Part shown: positions 1 through 5,489 of the stretch, piece after piece
Position numbering within the stretch: the stretch's first letter is position 1
Layout: every line of letters starts with the position of its first letter
NCBI GenBank assembly: GCA_018303575.1
Contig: JAGVXW010000048.1
Coordinates: 1 to 5,680, forward strand
Source of the DNA: Candidatus Woesearchaeota archaeon
GTDB lineage: Archaea; Nanobdellota; Nanobdellia; Woesearchaeales; WJIZ01
Direction: 5' to 3'
DNA: 5,680 nucleotides
The notes under the pieces: generated by a model
Database searches by the model: none
The model's input: the letters and a program-made list of their open reading frames with translations, nothing else
What the model was told of the DNA's origin: nothing
Translations under genes and position numbers: made by a program

Positions 1-529
1 AAATAGTGAGCACCTCGCAGATATAGCCGGAAAAGCCCGAAATATGGCTCTCCGCGCCGTAGGCGCCTGCCGCCTTGAAGAACTGCTTCGCGAGCCGGAT
101 GTCATCCGCGAGCTTGGCATATTTCTTGACCCATTTCGCGTGCAAAGGCGAGACGTCCGTGATGTTCTCCGCTTCCTCTGCCTTCTTGATTGAGATGATG
201 GGGATGATCTCGAAGACAAAATCCCCGAGCCGCGTCTGGAAATAGTCGCGTGAGCCGTGCAGGCGCTGGAGCTTGAAAGCTCTAGAAATCTTTCTCTCGA
301 GGAGGTCAGAGATCGCTTCCCTTCCCTTCGGGAACTGCACGAAGATGTCCGCGTCGTGCGACTGCTTGAGCCACGTTCCCTTCTCCCCGGAGCCGCCCAA
401 GACAACCTTTGCCTCGGGCACGAGCTTCTGCACCCTAGCCACTACTTCACCGATGCGCTTCGCCGCGGCCTTCTCCTCAGCCGGAGTCGGCTTGATATCC
501 TTCAGCGCCTCTTTGAGAACGCTCTTCAT
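1..529 (-). CDS. cca: CCA-adding enzyme (archaeal class I tRNA nucleotidyltransferase), N-terminal 176 residues, runs off left edge
   Basis: The enzyme adds or repairs the 3'-terminal CCA of tRNAs from CTP and ATP without a nucleic-acid template. Seen: a nucleotidyltransferase signature with GGS at residues 45-47 and KGT at 50-52, then D59-A-D61-I-F as the first metal-binding carboxylates. E107 in FEIIP (106-110) lies where the third carboxylate is expected. Further archaeal CCA-enzyme blocks follow: HGSRDYFQ (91-98), NITDVSPLH (122-130), DIRLAKQFFK (143-152) and YGAESHISGFSGY (157-169). The central and tail domains lie beyond the window. The ATG at 529-527 follows the peptidase stop codon by 13 nt, and TGAGG overlapping that stop (541-545) may serve as ribosome binding site, so the gene is probably the last or a later member of the minus-strand operon. 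DxD in place of the ExD of the Archaeoglobus enzyme looks like a conservative change. Identity is confident; the 3' part is unseen. Confidence 0.95.
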   Translation of the reverse strand, partial: MKSVLKEALKDIKPTPAEEKAAAKRIGEVVARVQKLVPEAKVVLGGSGEKGTWLKQSHDADIFVQFPKGREAISDLLERKISRAFKLQRLHGSRDYFQTRLGDFVFEIIPIISIKKAEEAENITDVSPLHAKWVKKYAKLADDIRLAKQFFKAAGAYGAESHISGFSGYICEVLTI

Positions 530-542
530 GGCTCAAGCTTCC

Positions 543-2462
543 TCAAGGGCTTTTAAAAACCTTCCTGTAGAACTCCCATTCCTTCCCCAGGCTGTCCGCG
601 TTCGCCTCTTTCGAGCGGAAGCCGTGCGCCTCGTTCTTGTATTCATGATATTCGTGGAAGATCCCTTTTTTCTTGAGCGCCTGAGCGACTTCCCGCGAGC
701 ATTCGGGCGGCACGATCTTGTCTGCCCCGCCCTGGAAGAGGATCACCGGGGACTTTAAGGCGTCAAGGTGCAGCACCGGCGAGCGCTCGACATAGATGTT
801 CGGGACCTCTTCCGGCGTCCCGCCGATCAATCTCTGCGTGTCCCATTTCTCGAACTTATGGGTGCTTTCAATCAGTGTCTTCAGCTTCCCGATGCCGTAG
901 TAGCTCGCTCCTGCCTTGAAGAGATCCGGAAACTGGGTGAGGCAGCACTGCACGACATAGCCGCCGGCGCTCCCGCCACGGATAGCGACCTGTTGAAGGT
1001 TTACCAGACCCTCTTTAATAAGATACGCGACTCCATCAGCGACATCATTCACATCAAGAGAACCCCAGTTGCCATACAGAGAGTCGCGGTATCTTCTCCC
1101 ATACCCCGTGCTTCCCCTGTAATCGCAATCCAATACAGCAAATCCACCCGATGTCCAGAATTGAGTTACGGGCGAGAAGGCCGCGCTCGCCTTGCTCGTC
1201 GGTCCGCCGTGCGCCATCACAATAAGCCCGGGCTTGTCCTCCTTTGGCGCACTGAACGCGGAATTCCGGGGAAGATAGAGGAACGCGTGCGCCTTTTTTC
1301 CATCCCGTGTCGGATACGAAATCAATTTGGGAAGCGAGATATCCTGCTTGCGAATTCTGAGGGTCATGCCCCTCTTCAGGATTTCCGTCTCCCCGGTTGC
1401 GGTTATCTTTACGAGCGCATGGCCTTCTTTCTTTGTGGCTCCCGCGAAAACAACAGCATTCCCTTGAGCAACGATGTTCGACCTTGTGGGAAACCAATCC
1501 GTCGGAATCGGTTCTATTTTTTCTCCAATGGAAACAAGCGATTCTTCCCCTTTCGCGATTCTCGCAGCCACAATCTTGTCATCAATGACAGCAAAACTGT
1601 GTATCCCGAACATCCAGTGCGGCGAGCCGAATTCGGCCAGCTCCCGGGTAAGCGCCTTCACCTCTCCATCATGCGCATAGATGTTCCAGTAATTTTTCGG
1701 GTCCTGTTCCCCCTTTCCCGCTTCATCCATCGCGAAGAGGAGCCGCCCTAACTTGTTGAATTGCGGCCAGCATACGCTCTTTCCCTCGCCGCCTTCCACT
1801 TTTCTTGAATTGCTCAATCTTTTCCCGTCGAAATCAGCGATCATAAGTTCCGTCTCATTCCAGGGCATGTGCGGATGGTTCCATTGCAGCCAAGCGAGCT
1901 TTTTCCCATCCGGCGAGAAGCACGGATCGGCGTAGAAATCGCAGCCACTCGCGAGAATGATCGGCTCCTTTCCCGGCGATTCCAAGAGGCCAAGATAATT
2001 CTCATTCTCCTTTTTCCCGGAGAACTCCTTTTCGTAGACGAAAATAAGCGACTTCCCGTCAGGCGATATCACCAACGAAGCGTATTTCCCAAGCGGGCCG
2101 TCAGTATTCTTCTCAGGGGTCAGCGCAACAGCAATCTTCTTCCCTTCTTCATACGCATAGATCCTTTGGTCCTTGTCATTGACGAAATAGACCGTTCCCT
2201 TTGAGGCCGCATAAGCTCCTCCTCCGTATTCATGCACGCGCGTCCTGACGCTCATTCCCTTTGGCGTGAGCTCAGTCTCCTTCCCTTCAGCATCCCTTCT
2301 CATGGCCCCAGAGATTCCAGTTGGCCGCTGTTCCAGCCAAAAAATGTTTTCCCCTTCAACTTTCACTTCAGAAAATTTGAGAGAGCCAGAGAAGATCTGC
2401 TCCGGCGTCAGGGCCGGAGTCCATTCCCGATAAGGCAGAATCCTCGATTTATCGCTGGACAT
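543..2462 (-). CDS. S9-family serine peptidase (acylaminoacyl-peptidase / dipeptidyl aminopeptidase-like, prolyl oligopeptidase fold)
   Basis: A 639-aa probable cytoplasmic peptidase that trims short peptides; no signal peptide or membrane segment is seen. Residues about 1-370 have repeated WD/TolB-like stretches such as ISPDGKSLIF and FSPDGKKLAW, as expected for the beta-propeller that gates the active site. The C-terminal alpha/beta-hydrolase domain carries HGGP (oxyanion region), YRGSTGYG, the nucleophile elbow GGSAGGY with Ser498, Asp581 in GGADKIVPP and His613 in NEAHGF, so the triad is complete. Length is typical for S9C enzymes. I chose the ATG at 2462, behind GGGGAA; an in-frame TTG at 2480 would add six residues but lies deeper in the upstream gene. 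The start overlaps the DUF4346-like gene by 14 nt and no TATA box is evident, so it is probably co-transcribed. Exact substrate (acyl-peptide, dipeptide release or oligopeptide) cannot be told from sequence. Confidence 0.93.
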   Translation of the reverse strand: MSSDKSRILPYREWTPALTPEQIFSGSLKFSEVKVEGENIFWLEQRPTGISGAMRRDAEGKETELTPKGMSVRTRVHEYGGGAYAASKGTVYFVNDKDQRIYAYEEGKKIAVALTPEKNTDGPLGKYASLVISPDGKSLIFVYEKEFSGKKENENYLGLLESPGKEPIILASGCDFYADPCFSPDGKKLAWLQWNHPHMPWNETELMIADFDGKRLSNSRKVEGGEGKSVCWPQFNKLGRLLFAMDEAGKGEQDPKNYWNIYAHDGEVKALTRELAEFGSPHWMFGIHSFAVIDDKIVAARIAKGEESLVSIGEKIEPIPTDWFPTRSNIVAQGNAVVFAGATKKEGHALVKITATGETEILKRGMTLRIRKQDISLPKLISYPTRDGKKAHAFLYLPRNSAFSAPKEDKPGLIVMAHGGPTSKASAAFSPVTQFWTSGGFAVLDCDYRGSTGYGRRYRDSLYGNWGSLDVNDVADGVAYLIKEGLVNLQQVAIRGGSAGGYVVQCCLTQFPDLFKAGASYYGIGKLKTLIESTHKFEKWDTQRLIGGTPEEVPNIYVERSPVLHLDALKSPVILFQGGADKIVPPECSREVAQALKKKGIFHEYHEYKNEAHGFRSKEANADSLGKEWEFYRKVFKSP

Positions 2463-2769
2463 ACGGCTTCCCCGTATCAATGCACTGCTTCGCGAGCGTC
2501 AGCTCCGCCGCGACGTAGCCCAGGTGCTCAGGGTTCACGAGATCCCTTTTCGCGATCTCCTTGATCATGTTGAACGGGTCCTCGCCCCGGAATTCGACGG
2601 TCATCTTGTCCTTCTGCAGAAATCCGCACTGGATCTCCCTACCCTCGATCTTGATGAGGAAATATCCTGCCTTGTCCTCGCGCCACGGAAATCTCAGCTT
2701 GTCCGTGTAGACGATTTCCCGCTCGTCCGGCACCTCGAAGGGCCGATACGTGCCTTGCTTGGTGGCCAT
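2449..2769 (-). CDS. DUF4346-like small conserved protein, first gene of the peptidase/CCA operon
   Basis: A 106-aa protein with no signal peptide or membrane segment. Residues about 31-46 (KAGYFLIKIEGREIQC) and the C-terminal block NPEHLGYVAAELTLAKQ...GKPYVQR (79-106) resemble the DUF4346 pattern as I remember it: a G-[YF]-F-x-I-x-V strand, then a helix with HAAYLGRELxKAE and a terminal YVQ. In other archaea that domain is found beside pterin- or methyltransferase-related domains; here it stands alone and its function is unknown. The ATG at 2769 is preferred over an in-frame TTG at 2775, because the TATA box centred near 2796 would place transcription start at or within a base or two of this ATG, giving a leaderless mRNA. 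The 3' end overlaps the peptidase start by 14 nt. The family match is from memory and is moderate; that the gene is real is well supported by promoter, overlap and composition. Confidence 0.8.
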   Translation of the reverse strand: MATKQGTYRPFEVPDEREIVYTDKLRFPWREDKAGYFLIKIEGREIQCGFLQKDKMTVEFRGEDPFNMIKEIAKRDLVNPEHLGYVAAELTLAKQCIDTGKPYVQR

Positions 2770-2790
2770 ATCCAAGAAACGCCCCGGGAG

Positions 2791-2800
2791 TTATATAAAG
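2791..2800 (-). promoter_or_regulatory. TATA box for the DUF4346-like / S9 peptidase / cca operon
   Basis: On the minus strand the site reads CTTTATATAA, close to the archaeal box A consensus. Its centre is about 27 nt upstream of the ATG at 2769, which predicts a leaderless transcript. It lies in the 47-nt gap between the lipoprotein stop and this gene. No second TATA box is seen before the peptidase or cca, which supports a single operon. Confidence 0.75.
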
Positions 2801-2816
2801 ATTATGAACATCGGGC

Positions 2817-3578
2817 CTACTTGGTGACCACTTTCACCCGGAGGGGGCTCCCTGTTTTTTCAGTTGTAGAAGCAAAATCTTGCCATCCTTTAAAGGGGAC
2901 CGGCCTGTACGTGAGAGCATCATCGAAGGGAGAGCGAATCCCCCCTCCACTCGGATCTTGAGTGAGAAGCCAAGTTTTTTCTCCTTTGTAGACGACAGCC
3001 GATGGAGACCCGGCCCTTGTGAGGAATGCTGCGCAGATTTCCGTTCTATTGCCCATCAATCCAAAGGGGGCGGGGTCCAGAGGGTTCCAAGGTACACGGA
3101 GTTCGATGGCATAAACCGCCCCGATATCTTTTGGGAGGGCCTCGTTTAGGATCTTAACAATATCCCGGACATAAGCGTCATCTACTTTTCCCATCTCGAG
3201 CCAACTATCATATACAAACTTGTGAAGAAGACCCTCATACCCCATCGTGCTCCAGACCAAGGGAAGGGCATAGCTGCCTTCATTTTCAGGCGAGGGCGCG
3301 AGAGGAACTTTCGCATTCTGGTACGCGGCGAGATCTGTTTTCAGCGCAGCTATTTCTGCAACGTTAGTCTCATAGGCTTCAGTAAGGGTATGCACGGCAT
3401 CTCCAATCCTCCGTTGGCTCAGTCGAAGTTCTTCCAAAGATGCTTCTGGAATTTGAACGACCTTCTCTAGTGAATGCTCAACCGGTGGTTGCAGTACGGA
3501 AACAGTTGGCGCAGAAGCTTCGCGCCCACAACCCGCCAGCGCAGATGCCAGAAGAATCAAGGAGAGACGTCGTGCCAT
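2817..3578 (-). CDS. Predicted lipoprotein of unknown function with N-terminal helical/coiled-coil segment
   Basis: A 253-aa protein I do not recognise. The N-terminus MARRLSLILLASALAGC is a classic lipoprotein signal: two arginines, a hydrophobic stretch (5-15) and lipobox L14-A15-G16-C17, so the mature protein is probably lipid-anchored at Cys17 on the outside of the cell membrane. A linker rich in Ser, Pro and Val follows (18-44), then a long charged amphipathic helix at about 45-87 that could form a coiled coil. From about 100 to the end is a compact mixed domain containing VYAIELRVPWNPLDPAPFG and AVVYKGEKTWLLTQD, with no catalytic motif I can name. The ATG at 3578 is chosen over an upstream start at 3635, because it begins exactly at the signal peptide and sits about 28 nt from the TATA box. 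It appears monocistronic, divergent from the PIN gene. Codon use looks somewhat less GC-rich than in the neighbours. Confidence 0.85.
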   Translation of the reverse strand: MARRLSLILLASALAGCGREASAPTVSVLQPPVEHSLEKVVQIPEASLEELRLSQRRIGDAVHTLTEAYETNVAEIAALKTDLAAYQNAKVPLAPSPENEGSYALPLVWSTMGYEGLLHKFVYDSWLEMGKVDDAYVRDIVKILNEALPKDIGAVYAIELRVPWNPLDPAPFGLMGNRTEICAAFLTRAGSPSAVVYKGEKTWLLTQDPSGGGIRSPFDDALTYRPVPFKGWQDFASTTEKTGSPLRVKVVTK

Positions 3579-3600
3579 ATTCGGTAGACTTGGGGGTGGT

Positions 3601-3610
3601 GCATATAAAC
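3601..3610 (-). promoter_or_regulatory. TATA box for the lipoprotein gene
   Basis: The minus strand reads GTTTATATGC, preceded by a purine-rich GAGAAAT that could act as the BRE. The centre is about 28 nt from the ATG at 3578, so the mRNA is predicted to be leaderless. This spacing argues against the longer reading frame starting at 3635, which would begin upstream of the promoter. Confidence 0.7.
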
Positions 3611-3662
3611 ATTTCTCTGCTAAAGCGCATTTCAACTCCGCGATTTAAGAGTCCTCAGGAAG

Positions 3663-3672
3663 CTTTTATATA
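3663..3672 (+). promoter_or_regulatory. TATA box for the PIN-domain gene
   Basis: The plus strand reads CTTTTATATA with the purine-rich AGGAAG just upstream as a plausible BRE. The centre is about 25-26 nt before the ATG at 3694, again predicting a leaderless or nearly leaderless mRNA. The GGG directly before the ATG is too close to serve as a normal ribosome binding site. Confidence 0.7.
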
Positions 3673-3693
3673 GGAAAGAGAAACAAGAAGGGT

Positions 3694-4068
3694 ATGAAAT
3701 GCGTCGTCCTCGACACCAACTTCCTCCTGGCTCCGTATCAGCTCAAGCTCGACGTGATTTCAGGCATCGACGACGCCATGCGCGAGCCCTATGAACTCTG
3801 CATCCTGGAAGGGACCTTGGAAGAGCTCCACAATATCCTAGAAAGCCCCAAGATCAAGGACAGGGAAGCCGCGAAATTCGCCTTCTCGCTTCTCGAGCAC
3901 CGCCGCTTCCGGGTCCTGCCGAGCGCGGGCCTTGTTGACGAGGCGCTTGTGGAACTTGATTCCACTCATATCATCGCCACCCAGGACAGCGCGCTGCGCT
4001 CAAGGCTCAGGAAACAGGGCAAGGAGACGTTGTTCATCCGGCAGAAGAAGTATGTGAAGATGGGCTAA
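3694..4068 (+). CDS. PIN-domain protein, archaeal Fcf1/VapC9-like putative ribonuclease
   Basis: A 124-aa single PIN domain. PIN proteins use a cluster of acidic residues and divalent metal to cut RNA; the Fcf1/Utp24-like archaeal group is thought to act in rRNA processing. Seen: V-L-D7-T-N9 at the start, E43/E44 in the second helix, D82-E83 in the third position, and D98 in IIATQDSALRSRLRKQG (93-109), followed by ETLFIRQKKYVK (111-122). That last block is the usual end of this stand-alone family. All expected acidic positions are present. No antitoxin-like small gene is adjacent, which favours a housekeeping role over a VapBC toxin. In many archaea this gene lies beside the aIF2-gamma and rpoE genes; here it precedes rpoE with about 300 nt between them. 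The start codon agrees with the TATA spacing. The fold is confident; the exact substrate is not known. Confidence 0.9.
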   Translation: MKCVVLDTNFLLAPYQLKLDVISGIDDAMREPYELCILEGTLEELHNILESPKIKDREAAKFAFSLLEHRRFRVLPSAGLVDEALVELDSTHIIATQDSALRSRLRKQGKETLFIRQKKYVKMG

Positions 4069-4265
4069 AGGCCGGCGAGCATCTCGTTCATGAGCCTATC
4101 TAATCTCTTGCTGGACTTCTCAGCTTCGAGGGCGGCCTGCTCCAGAGTGTAAATGTCAAGATAAACCCAGATTCCATGAAGGAGCGGTTCCTGAAAGAGA
4201 ACGTTCTTGCCCGCACCCACCTCCTCTCCAAGTTCATATGCTTTCAGAAGAGCGTAACCCCTTAA
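4065..4265 (-). pseudogene. Short minus-strand reading frame, possible 5'-truncated gene remnant or small protein with GTG start
   Basis: This frame is open for 66 codons between an in-frame TGA (4268-4266) and a TAG (4067-4065). It gives LRGYALLKAYELGEEVGAGK, continues with HGIWVYLDIYTLEQAALEAE (about residues 32-51) and ends in RLMNEMLAGL. The residue balance and the final amphipathic helix look like genuine protein rather than shadow sequence. There is no ATG or TTG near the front; the only candidate is GTG at 4220-4218, giving 51 aa, inside an AGGAGGTG stretch. Neither of the other minus frames continues it upstream: one has a stop at 4262-4264 and the other runs into a basic stretch without a start. 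The stop overlaps the convergent PIN gene stop. A decayed gene cut at its 5' end is the simplest reading. No family recognised. Confidence 0.35.
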
Positions 4266-4279
4266 TCAGCCTGCGCCTG

Positions 4280-4306
4280 TTTTTTCCGGAAATTTTCCGG
4301 CTTTTT
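4280..4306 (+). terminator. Palindrome flanked by T-tracts (terminator-like or operator-like) upstream of rpoE
   Basis: A T6 tract (4280-4285) is followed by the 15-nt palindrome CCGGAAATTTTCCGG (4286-4300, 7-nt arms around one base) and then T5 (4302-4306). As RNA it could form a CCGGA/TCCGG stem with a 5-nt loop before a U-tract. Archaeal termination mainly needs T-tracts, so it could stop plus-strand transcription from the PIN gene before it reaches the rpoE promoter. Because it ends 11 nt before the rpoE TATA box, it could instead be a binding site for a dimeric regulator. Confidence 0.4.
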
Positions 4307-4317
4307 CAAGCAGCAAG

Positions 4318-4327
4318 CTTTATAAAT
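4318..4327 (+). promoter_or_regulatory. TATA box for the rpoE1-spt4-rps24e-rps27ae operon
   Basis: The site reads CTTTATAAAT, an excellent archaeal TATA box, with AGCAAG just upstream as possible BRE. Start of transcription is expected near 4348-4350, leaving a leader of about 22-24 nt with GAGG (4360-4363) 8 nt before the ATG at 4372. Unlike the other three promoters here, this one gives a transcript with a leader. Confidence 0.75.
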
Positions 4328-4371
4328 GCCCCCCTCATCCCCAATGCCCCGAGTAGACCGAGGCCTAACCT

Positions 4372-4923
4372 ATGTTTTATAAGACCGAAGTGACCGATCA
4401 CATCCGCGTCCCGCCAGACATGTTCAACCTGCCGGTTGAGGAAGCGGTTGTCAAACGCGTCAAGAAGAAGTACGACGGCTACATCTCCAAGGATCTTGGC
4501 ATCGTCATCGACGTCGCGGAAGTGGCAGAGATCGGCGAGGGCATCATCATCCCCGGAGACGGCGCTCCCTATTATGCGTGCCGCTTTAACCTGCTCACCT
4601 TCAAGCCCGAGATGCATGAGGTTGTACTGGGAAGGATCAAGGACATCGCGGATTTCGGCGCCTTCATCAACCTCGGCCCGATCGACGGCATGATCCACGT
4701 CTCCCAAACCATGGATGATTTCGTCTCCTTCTCCAAGGAAAAGACGCTCACGGGCAAGGACTCAAAGCGCGTTCTCAAGGTGGGAGACAACTGCCGGGCA
4801 AGGATTATCGCGGTCTCGTTCAAGGACATCCAGAACCCCAAGCTCGGGCTTACGATGAGACAGGCGGGGCTGGGCAAGCTGGAATGGCTTGAGGAGCCGG
4901 CCAAGGAGGCGAAGAATGGTTAA
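4372..4923 (+). CDS. rpoE1: DNA-directed RNA polymerase subunit Rpo7 (RpoE1, Rpb7 homologue)
   Basis: A subunit of the archaeal RNA polymerase stalk; with Rpo4 it binds emerging RNA and aids open-complex formation, processivity and termination. The 183-aa product has the usual length and order. The N-terminal tip domain begins MFYKTEVTDHIRVPPDMF and includes IGEGIIIPGDGAPYY and FNLLTFKPEMHEVV (to about residue 84). An S1/OB RNA-binding domain follows, with IADFGAFINLGPIDGMIHVSQ-type sequence and GDNCRARIIAVS. The end has the archaeal signature NPKLGLTMRQAGLGKLEWLEE (about 154-174). The ATG matches the family start. The stop overlaps the spt4 start by 8 nt, so translation is probably coupled. 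The well-conserved archaeal neighbourhood with spt4 and rps24e supports the call. Confidence 0.97.
   Translation: MFYKTEVTDHIRVPPDMFNLPVEEAVVKRVKKKYDGYISKDLGIVIDVAEVAEIGEGIIIPGDGAPYYACRFNLLTFKPEMHEVVLGRIKDIADFGAFINLGPIDGMIHVSQTMDDFVSFSKEKTLTGKDSKRVLKVGDNCRARIIAVSFKDIQNPKLGLTMRQAGLGKLEWLEEPAKEAKNG
4905..4909 (+). promoter_or_regulatory. Shine-Dalgarno site fixing the spt4 start
   Basis: GGAGG sits 6 nt before the ATG at 4916, inside the end of rpoE1. This decides the start of the short Spt4-like gene: an upstream in-frame start at 4889 would only add an arginine-rich stretch that belongs to the rpoE1 coding frame, and no cysteine-bearing extension is available. Confidence 0.75.
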
Positions 4924-5110
4924 GAAGCTCGCGTCAAAATCAACCAAGGAACTGCTCCTCGAAACCGAAATCAAAGAAAAGGGGCTGCGCAAGGAAGACT
5001 TTACCGGCACCTGGCAAGGAAGATTGCACATCCTCAGCCTGGAGAAGTCAAAGATCGCCCAGCAGATAGCGATGAAGAAGGAAGGCGAATTCGCGATCAA
5101 GGTGAGGTAA
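4916..5110 (+). CDS. spt4: Spt4-like transcription elongation factor (RpoE2) lacking the zinc-ribbon cysteines
   Basis: A 64-aa protein. Archaeal Spt4 binds the NGN domain of Spt5 and the dimer clamps RNA polymerase for processive elongation. Seen: the C-terminal half carries the Spt4 pattern W33-x-G35, a hydrophobic strand (LHIL, 37-40), EKSKIAQQI (42-50, for the usual EKSEIAKKL) and GEFAIKVR at the very end (for GKYALKVR). Position between rpoE1 and rps24e is the standard one. Odd: typical Spt4 has two CxxC pairs in the N-terminal half, but this protein has no cysteine; residues 5-31 (LASKSTKELLLETEIKEKG...) are lysine/glutamate-rich and could form a helix instead. The length, about 60 aa, still fits the family. 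The start is supported by GGAGG 6 nt upstream. It overlaps rpoE1 by 8 nt and rps24e by 1 nt. The alternative, an unrelated small protein, is unlikely given the C-terminus and context. Confidence 0.85.
   Translation: MVKKLASKSTKELLLETEIKEKGLRKEDFTGTWQGRLHILSLEKSKIAQQIAMKKEGEFAIKVR
5101..5105 (+). promoter_or_regulatory. Shine-Dalgarno site of rps24e
   Basis: GGTGA, the core complement of the archaeal 16S rRNA tail, lies 4 nt before the ATG at 5110 and within the last codons of spt4. With the TAATG stop/start overlap it suggests translational coupling. Confidence 0.6.
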
Positions 5111-5484
5111 TGGAACTCCAGATTTCAAACAGGAATGAGAACACGCTGCTCTCCCGCGTGGAAGTCAGCGCGAGGGTGGAATTCGGCAAGGCCACCACCC
5201 CGAAGCGGGAGGACGTGAAGGCCGCGCTCGCGAAAGAGCTGAAGGTGGAGCCGGAGCTTGTCATGGTCAAGAGCATCTCCACGGGCTATGGGGCGAACTC
5301 TGCCTCCGTGCGGGCGCATGTCTACAAGGACAAGGCCGTGATGGCCAAGCTCGAAACAGACATCGCCCTCGCAGCGAAAAGAGCGGCGAAGAAGACCGCG
5401 CCGGGAGCACCGGCAGCGCCTGCCGCGGCACCGACACCGGCGGCAGCGCCCGCGACACCGGCAGCCGCGCCAGCGAAGAAGTGA
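5110..5484 (+). CDS. rps24e: Small-subunit ribosomal protein eS24 (S24e) with Ala/Pro-rich C-terminal tail
   Basis: A component of the archaeal/eukaryotic 30S/40S subunit. The core, about residues 1-87, fits the family: MELQISNRNENTLLSRVEV at the start, TTPKREDVKAALAKEL (29-44), ELVMVKSISTGYGANSASV (49-67) and AHVYKDKAVM (69-78). After that comes a tail, residues 88-124, made almost only of Ala, Pro, Lys and Thr (APAAPAAAPTP-type repeats), which most archaeal S24e proteins lack or have only as a short basic end. The tail's DNA is extremely GC-rich and repetitive, prone to replication slippage. The start overlaps the spt4 stop (TAATG) and the stop is followed by rps27ae after 5 nt. The tail is probably disordered; its role is unknown. 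Confidence 0.95.
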   Translation: MELQISNRNENTLLSRVEVSARVEFGKATTPKREDVKAALAKELKVEPELVMVKSISTGYGANSASVRAHVYKDKAVMAKLETDIALAAKRAAKKTAPGAPAAPAAAPTPAAAPATPAAAPAKK

Positions 5485-5489
5485 GCTAA

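Noticed and set aside
257..758. Two overlapping plus-strand frames opposite cca and the peptidase 3' end
   Set aside because: Antisense to well-matched CCA-enzyme motifs; no promoter or ribosome binding site.
768..1751. Long plus-strand open frame (327 codons) opposite the S9 peptidase
   Set aside because: Arginine-rich translation without motifs, lying antisense to a gene with complete catalytic triad and propeller repeats; it is a shadow of that gene's codon bias.
2838..2854. GGAG-GGGG-CTCC hairpin near the lipoprotein 3' end
   Set aside because: Four-base stem inside the coding region without a T-tract; expected by chance.
2524..3149. Plus-strand frames opposite the DUF4346-like gene and the lipoprotein
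   Set aside because: They cross the minus-strand promoter and the intergenic gap and show no protein-like features; the minus-strand genes have TATA boxes at the right spacing.
3579..3635. N-terminal 19-residue extension of the lipoprotein
   Set aside because: It would begin upstream of the TATA box and bury the signal peptide; the ATG at 3578 fits both promoter and lipobox.
4235..4237. Minus-strand ATG at 4237 as start of a small gene opposite the PIN-rpoE gap
   Set aside because: It opens a different frame with an Arg/Ser-rich translation lacking protein character; the frame ending at 4065 looks better but lacks that start.
4306..5100. Minus-strand frames opposite rpoE1 and spt4
   Set aside because: Antisense to clearly identified Rpo7 and Spt4-like proteins; His/Asp- or Ser/Leu-rich shadow translations.
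5390..5480. GC-rich repeats that might be a tandem repeat or CRISPR-like array
   Set aside because: The irregular units simply encode the Ala/Pro tail of S24e; no constant repeat with unique spacers.
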